Assembly (NCBI GenBank): GCA_017893485.1
Contig: CM030358.1
Coordinates: 147,876,363-147,940,362, forward strand
Source of the DNA: Hemerocallis citrina
Taxonomy: Eukaryota; Streptophyta; Magnoliopsida; Asparagales; Asphodelaceae
Direction: 5' to 3'
DNA length: 64,000 nucleotides
The notes under the pieces were generated by a model that was not told the origin of the DNA, made no database searches, and was given only the letters and a program-made list of their open reading frames with translations. Positions 12,901 through 26,600 of this stretch are shown one piece after another. The position numbers and the translations under genes were made by a program. Position 1 is the first letter of the stretch. Every line of letters begins with the position of its first letter.

Positions 12901-15900
12901 GCTTTGGCATAGGTAAGACTTTCAATATTGAGGATCTAGTACTTTATGAAGGCTCAAAATTCAACCCTAGAAATTTTCTTATAGGTGAGCCTACCCTGCA
13001 ACCTAATGGTGAGATTTCCATATTTACCCCTTTACCTGATACTATTCACCACCGACAGAAGAATTGGATAATATTGTAGATGATCAGATAATCTCCACAA
13101 GAGATGGTGGTATACACAAGTATTTGATGAGGTGGAAAAGCAAGCCGAAGTCGGATAACACTTGCAGTGATCGTCAGGGGCTTCCGCAACTGGATCCAGA
13201 TTTTTTGGAGCACCATGACAGGATCACTGGTTTTGACTCGACTGGATCGAGCTCTCTCCCACCCGAGAGAATGATGAGGGCAACTTTCCTGTTTAGTTTA
13301 TTTCAGTACCATTTTTGTTTCTGGCAATTATAGCCGTATGTAATCTTTTTGTATTTTTTTAGATTTTGAGAATATTTTGGAGATGTGCATCAAGATGTAT
13401 TTTGAGCCTATTTAAAGGCCTTGAGATGAATGAGAAGATATGCCATTATTGATTAAAAAAAATCTGTGTTGAGTTTTTGCTCTTCCTCCTTCTCCTTTGT
13501 NNNNNNNNNNNNNNNNNNNNNNNNNNNNNNNNNNNNNNNNNNNNNNNNNNNNNNNNNNNNNNNNNNNNNNNNNNNNNNNNNNNNNNNNNNNNNNNNNNNN
13601 NNNNNNNNNNNNNNNNNNNNNNNNNNNNNNNNNNNNNNNNNNNNNNNNNNNNNNNNNNNNNNNNNNNNNNNNNNNNNNNNNNNNNNNNNNNNNNNNNNNN
13701 NNNNNNNNNNNNNNNNNNNNNNNNNNNNNNNNNNNNNNNNNNNNNNNNNNNNNNNNNNNNNNNNNNNNNNNNNNNNNNNNNNNNNNNNNNNNNNNNNNNN
13801 NNNNNNNNNNNNNNNNNNNNNNNNNNNNNNNNNNNNNNNNNNNNNNNNNNNNNNNNNNNNNNNNNNNNNNNNNNNNNNNNNNNNNNNNNNNNNNNNNNNN
13901 NNNNNNNNNNNNNNNNNNNNNNNNNNNNNNNNNNNNNNNNNNNNNNNNNNNNNNNNNNNNNNNNNNNNNNNNNNNNNNNNNNNNNNNNNNNNNNNNNNNN
14001 GTGATACAATTGAGATCTAAATTAGGATTTGTGATAAATCCTAATACAATTTTAGAGTTAGTGATTAACTCTAGAATCTACCTCCAAATTAAAAACAATT
14101 CCCCAAATAAACTCAAACCCTATTCCCTAATCCCCAAAATCCAAAACCTACTCTTCATCTACAGCCGCTTCCCCTCTCCTTCATCTTCTCCATCTTCTTC
14201 CTTACCCCAATCCAGATCCTAAAGGACCCATCTCCCGTTCCGTCGCCACCCAACTCCCCTACCACCGCCATCGACCTCGACAACGCCCCGCTTTCCCGCT
14301 CTCACGCCGTCGCCCGCAACCCTCTCTCCCCGTCGACCCCCCGCGACCAAATCCCTCACCCCAAACGCCGTCGCCTCCTTCCTCCTCCACTCCCGACCCC
14401 AAATCCTCTTTTCCGAACCCCACCAAACTCCAACCCATTAATCCACTCCATCGACAACCACCACTGCTTCCCCCTCCTTGCAACCAGCGTCATCCCGACG
14501 CCGACCACCCCGTCGCACCTCGCCGACGCCGCCACCAACCCGCCGGCGATCAGACCTGCCAACCACGTGGGCTTCGTTGCTGCCTTTCCTCACTGCGTTG
14601 CTGTGTTCTTTGTTGTTGCCCAACTCCGAGATCTACGCTGGTTTTCTACGCATTCGGTATACTCTTTCCACTATTAATATTTGTGTTCTACTGCCCTATT
14701 ATCTAGTATATTATCTAATTTGCCTGTCGTCCACTAAATAACTGAGATTGAGTGTTCCACATGCTAGAGTAGAGTACGAATCAGTATTGAACTTATTACT
14801 TGCTAAACACGTAGGGATTTACTTATTGATTGTAAGGTGGAATTATTAATTGGGACTGTTACACTTGATTCAATTCTTGAAAACCCATCACACCTGTTAA
14901 CTGTTAAAATTTCCAACTTAGATCCGCACTTTCATGTTGGTAAAATTAACCCAGTAAGATTCTTGGAAATTCTCTATGTTAGGGTTGGTTTTACATCACT
15001 CGTAAGTTCCATCAAAACTACTAAGTAGACCTCTTCAAAATGTTCCAACAGAGAGTCATTCTAGTATTTTCCCCATAGTCATACGGTCAAAAACTATAGT
15101 TTACATGAATGAGATGTTTAAATTGCAACTAGATATTAACCAGTTCTCCCCTACTACTGCCAAATTTAAGGAATGGTAACAGCGAGAAAGAGATGCTTTG
15201 GCATGAAACCTAAATGGAGAGACAACAAAGTTTATATGCATAATTTTAATTACCGTGCTGCCTCATGCCGTAAAAAGCACCTCCGATGAGCGCGTAAATT
15301 TTGTCATTAAGTAAGCACATAAGCATCAAAGGTATAATATGCAGCAAGGTATTTTTTCAATTTAGGCATAATATACCAGACAATAGAAGAAATAAAGTCA
15401 AAAAAAATCTTAATCAATAAATACCTCAACCTTGTACTCAAATATAAGTAATAAAGGAAAAATTATTCTTACAACCAACATTATCTAAGCCCCAGTGGCT
15501 AGGAAAAAATAAGTCAGTTACGATTTTTGAAGAAGAAAAAAAAAATTAGTTAAGACATTCATATCCACCAAAGTCATGTAAATATTGAGGAGTACTCACT
15601 GTTGACAGCTCGGCAGCAAACCGCTCTTCATTAGCAGCAGCAGCTTCCTTTGACGAGCGCAATTCCTTCCGAAAAGCAATCAAGTCAACAATCACATATT
15701 ATATTCCGTAAGAACCCAAGCAGGTGACAGACTACACTTTCAAAAACTTTTAATTACGTCAACTCAAATTTACCTCTTCCAAGGAGCTTACTCTCATCTC
15801 CAGTTCACGAACCTGTTCTTTATTCCATTTCAAAGAATTTGAAGACTCATTAAGCTGTCTCTCGTGCTGCAAGGTATAGTATAAAGATAGACCCTCAACT

Positions 15901-18520
15901 CATAAACTACATAGTTTAAAATAATCATCATAGAGGCACAAGAATCAAGTCACCAACATCAGCAAGCTTAGAAGATAGATCTGCTTCCACATCCATATGT
16001 GCTTTCCGCAACTCAACAAGACTGTTAACTTTGGTAGTTAACTCCTCGTTAAGCCAAGTATTATGCTTCTCAAGCAATTCTTTCTCCTACACAACCATAA
16101 TATTGAAATCAAGAAATTACATCACTACATTTAATACAAAATTCAGTGGTGAAGGTACAAGATAGACTTGTAATTGGGCTAACCCATTTGTTTGCCGGTT
16201 TCAGTAGCACAATTAGATCCCTATTCATGCATTTTTTCTTATTCTATGTAAGAAATCCAAGTACCAAAAAATGGGTGAATATCAAATCCATGTAAGAAGG
16301 TTTCTGTTTTACCTCTGGTATCGGAAGATTAAAAGATGATATGTAACACAGAATATAATTAGTAAGAACAAAAGTCAAATACATCCTACCAATAACTTGA
16401 TTGGAAAATAAAACTTGTAACTGTAAGAAGAACTGTATGGCCTAAAACAAATCTACACAAGTAACTCTTAGTATAACTAGTAAGTGTTTTTTTTGCATGA
16501 AATATGCACATTAATCAAATCTAATTTTTTTATAGTATGGTGTAATACAAAAAACATTCGATGTCGTGAGATGTACCTAGAAGTGGGAAGTTTATATGAT
16601 TACCCGACAACTGATTACCCGACAACCTGCTCTGGATCCGACCCGTATTCTGGGGTATGTATCCAAAAAACAGATCCAATGGATATTCGGATCAGGTTTG
16701 GATCTTGAAACAAATCCGTTTCATTATCACAAATGGGCTCATAATGGGCTCGGATGTTGAAGCATCCAAACCCAACAATCCAAAGTGCTGAGCGTGCATA
16801 TGCTATATTAATACACGTAGTTGACCAAATACCCAATTATCCATAAAGGTTTAACCCATTACAACTTTGATTCCTATGTTACTCCCTAGGCAGTTAAAAT
16901 CGGTTTTTGAAACTAATCGGTCTAGGAGCAATTAGTGATTAATCGATTAATCGGAAAATAATCGGGAATTAAATCGGAAAAATTTGTTATATATATAATT
17001 AAAAAAAGATATATCCTCATTATGTAGCAACCCTAAATTCTAACATAAAACTATTATGAAATTATCAAATAGAAACATATAGTTATAGAAAGGAAAAAAA
17101 AAGTACTTAGTTTGAGCTGAGTTTGAATTCTGAATGTGGGTTGGGTTGGGTTTGCTGGTTGGTTCCATCAAACAAAAACGATCAGGGAGGAAGAGCAGTG
17201 CGAACAACAAGAGAAGGTGCAGATGCGGGCCGGATCAAGTATGCGATGGTACAGGGGGAGCGACGGCGGGTCGGGTTTTGATTTGCTTAAGGACGAAGAA
17301 GAGAATCAGTTTGGGTTTGGATTTGAAGATAATCAGTTTGGGTTTGGGTTTGGGTTTGCACGAGGAAGAGAGCGGCGATATGTTAAATTTGGGTTTGCGC
17401 GAGGACCAAAATGGATTTGAATTTTGAATTTGGGGCGGATTGAGCCCAAATAATGCAAACGATAATGAAAATTAGAGGATATTTAATCGGTTAATCGGCC
17501 ACTTAAAATCGGCCGATTAACCATTAATCGGCCGATTATTCCCGATTAAATCGCTAACTATTAAATATTATAAATCGCTAAAAAAATAATCGCTTAGTGT
17601 CCTATTTGCGATTAATCGGACGTTATCGGGAATTTTAACTGCTTAGGTTACTCCCCAAACACTTGCAGTGCAAAATTTGGACTTCCTTCTCTCATCTAAA
17701 GAGAAAATCTGCAATTGCAGTTATAAAATAAAGAATTTTTCATATTCCATTTTTTACTACGTCAAGGATTTATATATTCCGATTAGTCTAGAGACTTTAC
17801 ACCCTTTACTCAGCTTAGTATCTTCCAGCACCAGTGTTACTAGATTCTCCTACCCCCTAACCACCAATTGGGATCCCACAAGTTCACTATCAAAATCTCT
17901 TAAACTTGCAATCCACATATGGGTTTTTTTCCGACATCTTTAAAACGAATACCTTAGTCATTAAAGGATGAACTTATCTTCCCACTTTCCTTAATTTATA
18001 ATGGAGTTCAATTTAATCAATGCTCTTATACTTAGAAGTGCATGTAATTAATGATTTACATAATAATTTTCTCTTCACGCACATATATACAAAGATGACT
18101 CAAATGATTGCCCTGACTAATCCTTCCACCCCTCTGTACTCTGTACAACTCAAGGTATTGTACAACGATCCCATAACCATACTTAGGGGTGTAAAATGAA
18201 CAGGACGGTCTGTCATCCATCTGAGTCCGGTTCGAAAAATGGCCCGACCGTGGACCGGCCGAACTGTTATACGAACCAAACATGAATAAATTATTAGGTC
18301 CGATGTTTTACCGAGCTCGAACCGGACATAAGTCCGTCCGAGTATTATTGTGGTCTGATGCTTTACCGAACCGAATCCGGACTATAAAAATTTTGTCCGA
18401 TCTGGACCGAGCCAGACATAAGCCCGTCCGAGTAAAATTTCGGTCCGAGCTTGAACACATGACTGTCTGATCCCGTCAGGTCCGATTTACAACCTAACCA
18501 TACTACATTGTCCAAAACCC

Positions 18521-18576
<56 letters not shown>

Positions 18577-19784
18577 GGAGGCCAACATGTTGGTACTTTC
18601 TCTTTCATACCTTCGACCAATAGAAAGAGACAAGAGTTAAGAAAAGTACAAATATTTAGATGATGATTTCATATTTTTAATTCTCTTCTTTGAAATTAGG
18701 TTCTGATTTTCAAGGTCCATTCTAGTTTTTATCTTTTCTTTATAGTTATGACCCAATTACATTCTCCCTTTCATGCTTATTTGTTTTAGTTAGCTTACTT
18801 CTTTGTAACCATCCGGAGTTAAAATTTATGGTTATTTAAACTTTATAAGTACTTAGTTAATTGTTACATAGGGATTTTCCCTATCACGTTTTAAGGTAAA
18901 CTCTTCTGAAGCTAGCTTTTTTGGCTTCAGAAGATACTTACTCTATTGCAATAACATCTTGACAGTGCAATTTAAAGCTTTTAGTAAACAACTTCAGTAT
19001 TTCTTTCTCCCAACAATAGAACGGACCATCATATAGAACTAAAGCAAAAACTAACTAAATTGAATAATCCGAAACCCGAATCCCATTCCAATAATTTAGC
19101 ATTTAGCAGGTTTGGATCTCAAAGCGGATCCTCCATCTCTTAGTGGTTCTGGATTCCCAAGTGGATCCTATGGAAATCTTAGTGAATTTACCAAGTGGAT
19201 CTTGTCGGATTGGATCTGTCGCCACGCCTAGATGTACAAGTATATGATTCTGATTTTTGGATGATTATCTATCCATAGTTGGTTGACCACACATATATTG
19301 CACTTCATTATTTTGTAATTTAACTTATTAGGCTAAGGAAAACATGGGGACTAGTCTCCCAATTCTCTGGATCATCCATCGGATAACTAAACCTAGTGGC
19401 GGACACATAAATGTTCACTAGGGTGGGCATAAATAAAAAATGCTTTCTAGTATTTAAACAACAAAAGTTTGAATTTTTTTAAATATAGCTTCCAAAATGA
19501 CATAAGATTTACTTGGGGTAGGAACAAAGAAGCACATAGGTTTTTTTTAAATAGAAAAAAGTAACTATTGCTTTTAAATGTTCATAATTGTCAGTATATG
19601 CTTAGAAACAAATATGCACCATCTACTAAGTAGGATTTAAAAATACGAATAATGTTAGGTCTCCAAACACAAACTAATTTTGTCGTGAAGATCAAAATTA
19701 ACATTTTGAATTTTTCAATTAATGTCCGGTAAAAAAAAGTTTTCATGTTGTTCTCACCAGCGCAGTTCTCACCAGATCCATGGC

Positions 19785-19842
<58 letters not shown>

Positions 19843-20573
19843 TGTGAGATCCTACCTCTCCCCTTATTTTGAGGCTTCATACATGAGCCCATTGGTACAA
19901 ACCCCCATGAAAAATCAGAACCATTCATCTTGTTCGACATGGCTAAGATAGCCTAACAATGTACAATCAAGTTATTTGAGGTTCATACCACAGATTGTGT
20001 GCCTGAAAATTTTTAATTTTTCTAACAACATGATTGATAGACAAATGAGTGTCAAATAACTTGATTCCACACCCTTATGCTCGAAGGCATGTAGAACAAA
20101 ATGAACGGCTAGGATTTTTCATGGGGTGTTTGTATCAATAGGCTAACATATGACGCCTCAAAATTAAAAGAGGTAGGGTCTTACGTGATCATCCCTCTAA
20201 TATATATATATATAGGGAAGTCTTCCGTTGTGCACCACCTATGGTGCGCACGGTGTATGCACTCGGCCTTCCCGCCTTCGTATCAATGATCCAAATCGTT
20301 CACATTGATCTACACATCTAAATTAATCTAAATGTGTAAAAACAAATCATTTGAAATTCATTTGCCCACCCATTGAAATGTTACAAAATTGTATGGCTGA
20401 AAATCATTATTTTTTATAGTCACATGATGGATGGGCAAATAAATTTCAAATGATTTGATTTTAAATATTTAGACTAATTTTGATGTGTAGATCATTGTGA
20501 ACGGTTCGGATCGTCGATACGAAGGCAGGAAGGCCGAGTGCACACGGAGGGGTGGTGCACAACAGAAGATTTT

Positions 20574-20633
<60 letters not shown>

Positions 20634-23600
20634 ATTAATGGAAAAAGGACGCCACCCTACCTAAGAATCTTACATACTCATTTACGGAATATATAAAAAA
20701 GAAAAATATGATCCATGGTAAGTTGAATATGATAGCCGACCCCAACTAGTTGGGAAAAAGGCTGTTGTTGGTGGTGGTGGTGGTAAGTTTAAAGTTTCTT
20801 CCAAAAGAAGTTGAGTGCGTACAATTCTTAAGGTAGGGTGGCACCCTACTTCCATCATCCTATGTTTTATGAAATGAAGATCATATTCAAAGGCTGAATC
20901 ATATTTTTAAAGTTTCTTCCAAAAGAAGTTGAGTGCGTACAATTCTTAAGGTAGGGTGGCACCCTACTTCCATCAATCCCTCTCTCTACCCTACTTACAT
21001 TCTGAGGTACAAGAAATGATCAACTGACCTGTGTAGAGCGTGTGTATGCAGCACGACACCGCCCAAGCTCTGTCTCAGATTCATGAATTCTAGCTTCCTT
21101 CGAGGTGTTGCTCTCTGTCAAATTAACCTTTCCAATAAAAATAATAATAAATAAATAGAAGAAACACTTTATAACCCCTGAGGCAATCTTATAAATAAGA
21201 AGTGAAATATGTAAGGATAGAGATACAATAAAAAAATATGACCAGCATTTAAATCTGACATGGACCAGCACAGGTTAGGTGAAATTTTAATCCCTTATTT
21301 TTATTCATTGAATCAATAGTGTGAACTATGAATCTTATAAATAAGAAATGAAATATGTAAGGGTAGGGATACAATAAAAAATTATAACTAGCATTTAAAT
21401 ATGACATGGACCAGCATAGGTTAGGTGAAATTTTAATCCCTTATTTTTATTCTTTGAATAACTAGTGTGAACTAATAACTCAAGTTTTTACTCAAATAGA
21501 TTCCATTTTTGTTACTTAAATGGCAAGTGAAAAAAAGTAAAACGAACATTATAGCAGTAGCAGTAGGTGTGAGTAAATTGAATTCATTAGCGAAACCATG
21601 AAGGAATCAAACTAACTCAAGATTTAGACTGAAAGATATGACTGGTACCACAAAAGTGAGCTGCATTCACATATCGATATAATGAATAAAAGTAATTGAC
21701 TTATCAAAATAATTCATAGTTTAATTTGAAAGTAATCTTCTGTCTGCAAGCAAAGATGTGTTTTATTTTTCGAACTGCAGTGAACATTATTTGATTTCCA
21801 ACCTTCCATCAAAAGTTTAGATTCTACAACAGTAAAACTATATTTCTTATACGAAATTCTACAACAGTAAAACTATATTCCTGATACGACTCTCCCACTC
21901 ATACATACATTTATAATGTAATGCACTATCGGCCTTCACTGGGTTAGACCGAGACATAATATTATAAGTGAAAATGGTGAAGCTGAAAGTTAAGTATATT
22001 TCATAAAAATATATATATAAACAAATAATCCTACAATTGCCAAATAACTAATAAAGAAAAGGGAAGTCACTGGCTTTCTATATTCCTTTACTTTTTATTA
22101 GTATCATCTTATCGGACTGAGACCATGGATTATACATAAACAGGTTGGCATAACCATAGAAAGTAATGGCATCTAGCATTTATGCTTGAAGACTGAGTTC
22201 AAACATATAAATGATTGTTGGCATATAATTAATAACACCTTAAAGGAGTAAAAACACCAAAGTCAATATTTGAAGCTCGTCTTACTTGGCAGCTAACCTC
22301 AATGTAAATAACAGCTGGCAGATTAAACCATGCACAAATTCAGACAGTTTCCTAATGTAACACCCCGTACTTAAGCGGGTATATATATAATATTATATAG
22401 AAATATATAATAGTATATATATATATATAAAATAAAAATAAATGAGTGAGAAAAGGTGGTGTTGGCCCATGGAGTTTCTATAGGAGGCTTGGATTTAATG
22501 GATTGAGAAAGAAGCCTATAGAAAGAGTTATGGGGCTTATGGAGATTAAATGCACTAAAGGACAAATATATGAAATGAGAAGGTGAGAAGGTGGTTGTGC
22601 ATGGTGCATGGCGTGAGTGCATATATCCCATATCGGAAATGAGAAGAGAGAAAGGGTGAGTTATATAGGATTTACCATATGATAAAGGTACCTAATGGGT
22701 ATAACCCCCTTTTGATGGTGTCTGTGGTGAGCGTGGCTAGAGTTTTGTATCCGTTCTTTCACGTGCGCGCGCACGTAGCAGTGTGCGCAGCTGAGCCGGG
22801 TCCGGGGCGTTACAAATAGTATCAGAGCCGACTTTCGACACTGAGTGTGAGCAAGATGTACGCCTGAGAGGCAGCGAGGTTGGTACATGTTGCCCGAGTA
22901 AGGGACTGTACAACTAGCAAAATCAGGGTAATCCTCTCCACAACGGATAGAAAGAGATCCTGGATCATGTTGCAAGTCCTGGGCTCAGCGAGAATGCTGA
23001 GTTCTTAAAGGGGGTGTGTAACACCCCGTACTTAAGCGGGTATATATATAATATTATATAGAAATATATAATAGTATATATATATAATAAAAATAAATGA
23101 GTAAGAAAAGGTGGTGTTGGCCCATGGCGTTTCTATAGGAGGCTTGGATTTAATGGATTGAGAAAGAAGCCTATAGAAAGACTTATGGGGCTTATGGAGA
23201 TTAAATGCACTAAAGGACAAATATATGAAATGAGAAGGTGAGAAGGTGGTTGTGCATGGTGCATGGCGTGAGTGTATATATCCCATATCGGAAATGAAAA
23301 AAGAGAAAGGGTGAGTTACATAAGATTTACCATATGATAAAGGTACCTAATGGGTATACCCCTATTTTGATGGTGCATGTGGTGAGCATGGCAAGAGTTT
23401 TGTGTCCGTTCCGTGTGCGCAGCTGAGACGGGTACGGGGCGTTACACCTAAATTTGAAATTTGCCAAGGTTGATACTAAAATGAAAAGTATTGATTCTGT
23501 AGTATGGTTAGTGTATCTTATAATGTCCAATTACCTTGTGACAAAGTACCATTGCTATGGGAAAAAAAAGTTTTTACTTAGCATTTGACTACAAAGAATC

Positions 23601-26600
23601 TTAGAAAGAAGATCTTCCATGGGAGCAATGGGGCCCACTCACTTTTTCAAAAATAGTAGAGATTTATGCTATATATCCTATAAACACAAGTACAGGGAAG
23701 GCACTCAAGGGAAAATTGACCCCATTGCAATCTCCCCAAATATCTTTATTATCTTCACTACATCTAGGTGGTTCTCATAAGGAAAAAAAGAATTATTATA
23801 GAAAGAGTGGCTCTAAAATCATACAACGTTGTTCATTATTCTCCATTCCTCATATAGCAACTAGTTATTATTTCCCGCATAGTTAATTATGCTCTGGACT
23901 TTTTAATTTAGTTATTCAATTATGAATTGTTGAGTACAAAACCAATTCTCACAACTTCTTGTACAACTTCAAAAATTTTAGTGCATTGGCAAGGTTGATC
24001 ACATGGTATCAAAGCAAATCCAATTCAACTTCAAGTTCCACAGATTATTCATATTTTTAGCGGAATTTTTATAACTTTGTTATTCCGCCGCGTATATCGT
24101 CCACAATTTATTGGGTATTTGTCTCCTTTATTTGGCTCATTTAAATGGATGCTTGACCTACTGGAACATGTTAATACAAGTGCAATTCCCTCATTCTTTC
24201 CTATAACTTTGAGCTTACAGTGTATTGGCATGGTCTTTTACATCAATTGTTATAAGTTTATTTCATTGATTTCTTCTTTCTTTTGAGAATAATTTAATGA
24301 ATCTAGTGATTTTTTTATTTGCAATTCCACGCAAAAAAGGGGGAAATAAGGCATAGGTGAAAAATGATATGTTTTTTTTCCACCATTTGTTTTTTGAAAA
24401 TATTCTTCCAGCTTTTCATACTTAATTCTTTTTATTTTTTGATGATATACAAAAAAAATTGCGCAATTTTGTTTTAAACCAATACAATGTGCTAGTGTAA
24501 TATCTATATAATAAAACACAAAGAAAGCTATCAAGTGGCTCTCATTCAATAGGGTTGAAATCAATGGTTAGAGATCTAATCTCATAAAACAAATTTTCCC
24601 GCCCAAAAGTTTTTCCCCAAAACTCAAATTCAAATCCCAAAAACAACTCCTATCTTTCTCTCTCTCTCTCTCATTCTCTCTCTATTTACTCAGAAATTTA
24701 TATTTTCATATTTCAGGTTTGTAAATTTTCATATTTTTTATGCATTTTTTTTTGCTCATGTTACATTGAAAATAGCAAATATCTCATCAACAGTTAAATT
24801 TCATCATTTTCCACACTCAAAGTTCTAAGAAGTTGAATTTTACACCCCCATTTATAATTATTTTTCAACATATACTAATGGAAACATCGACTTTTATTTA
24901 CAACTAATTATTGTTTTACTATTCAAACTTGAGCTACATAATTATTATTTTACTATTTACAAGACTTTCATATGCTGTATCATTCCGAATACGTGCCGTA
25001 GGCACGTGCCCACGGGCAAATCTAGTTTGTCTATGAAAAATGTATATATGTTATAGGTTTTCAGTCCCATCGATATAAATTTCTGGTTTCGCTCTTGCTA
25101 ATATGCATAAAAATTATGGGCGGTAATGGGTCGGATTCGGTTCGGATCCTATACGATCCACATGCAAACTTATTCGGGTCGGATCCTACTATTACTTTCG
25201 GCTAAATTTGAAAAAAAGACCTTGAACTATCCTCTTTATGCAGAAAACATCACTGAACTTTTTTTTGGGTAAAAAACCACACTCAAGTATGGTTACAAAA
25301 AACCCACTCCATCGGCCTGAGCTTTCTGCTAAAGTTGAGTGAGGTTTTTTGACAATAATGAGAAAGATGCATGGTGTTTTCTGAACCAACTTGCAAAGAT
25401 GAATGAGGTTATCTAACACAAGTAGAAAAGTTAGATGTGGTATTTTGAAAATATACCTCATTTGGGTTTTTTGCAACCATACTTAAGAGTATGGTTTTTT
25501 GGGCAAAAAAAAATTCAATGGGGTTTTCTGCATAAAGGGAATAGTTCAAGGGAGATTTTTCAAATTTAGCCATTATTTTCAGATATGGATCAGGTTTACG
25601 GATTATCCAACATCCATTTTTATAAATTATTAACTTCTTGAGGAAAAAAATCTCTACCTATAAAACTAATTTGTTAAATTTACTTGTTACATATTCAAAA
25701 TGCTAAAATAAACATATAAATAAATGTTATTGAAATGAATAAGTATCTTTCGCAATAACTAAGCATAAATTTTCTTTGTAATCAAAGAAAATGCTAATCT
25801 ATTGGCATGTGTGTATTATGAAATATATAGTATATTAATGTTTGCATTGCCTAATTCATAAAATATCCTACTAGTGAAGTGTAATTACTCTTTTATGGAC
25901 ATTTTGATTATAAAGTCCAAATTCAACTGTTGAACATCATTTTGTTTAAACTTTATGGATAATTGAGATAACATTAAGTTATATTATTTGATATTATAGT
26001 TTGTCACTGTATCCTACTTTTTACAAATTTGGTGTTCCGTATTGTGCCGTGTCATGTCGTGCCCTATACTCGTGTTTTGTCCTGCAATGAACTCCCAGAG
26101 GTATATACTTTAACCAATCTGCCGTGTGAATTATGTGGGTGTTGACAATAATTAATAATCCAATTACCATGGCAAACATATTTCACTAAGCAGGCACTGC
26201 GGATCTTTTAGTGTGTGAAATGAAGGTAGCAAAAGAAAGCCCCATACACACCTTCAAACTTTTGCAGCCTTACCCACTCAATTTCGATACTAATTACTAA
26301 TGTGAGCTATCAGTTGCATTTTTAAGAAGAAAAAATTACGAGAAAAGGTCCCATGCATAATGCACATTTCTCCTTAGAAGACCAAAAACTTCAAATCTCC
26401 TCAGTGCAATTACCCAAACCAGGGGTGTTTAAAGTGAGCGCTTACAATCTTATCAAGATAACTCTGAATGGTAGAATTCCTCTCGTGAATCTCCGCATCC
26501 TTCTGCTCCACCAACTTCATCAACTGCCTCTTCGCCTTCTGCAGCTCCGCATTCTCCACCGTAAGCCTCTCGATCTCCCCATCCTTCCCAATCTGCCAAA

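Larger units (their letters stand above)
9935..14998 (+). mobile_element. Non-autonomous Ty3/gypsy chromovirus with two LTRs
   Basis: Both LTRs start TGATG and end CATCA. The 5-bp target duplication CTCGT is intact at 9930-9934 and 14999-15003. A tRNA-iMet primer site follows the left LTR. The internal region is only 2.1 kb and encodes gag, a zinc knuckle, the integrase C-terminal tail and a chromodomain, with no RT or integrase core. It lies in NUA intron 6 in the opposite orientation to the gene. The right LTR contains the 500-N gap. Confidence 0.92.

Noticed and set aside
13446..14222. Long open frames of 175-241 codons across 13.5-14.0 kb
   Set aside because: Produced by the 500 Ns, not by sequence.
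23960..24060. Complete LTR retrotransposon near the ATGGTATCAAAGC word
   Set aside because: No second LTR, target duplication, polypurine tract or coding sequence could be found.
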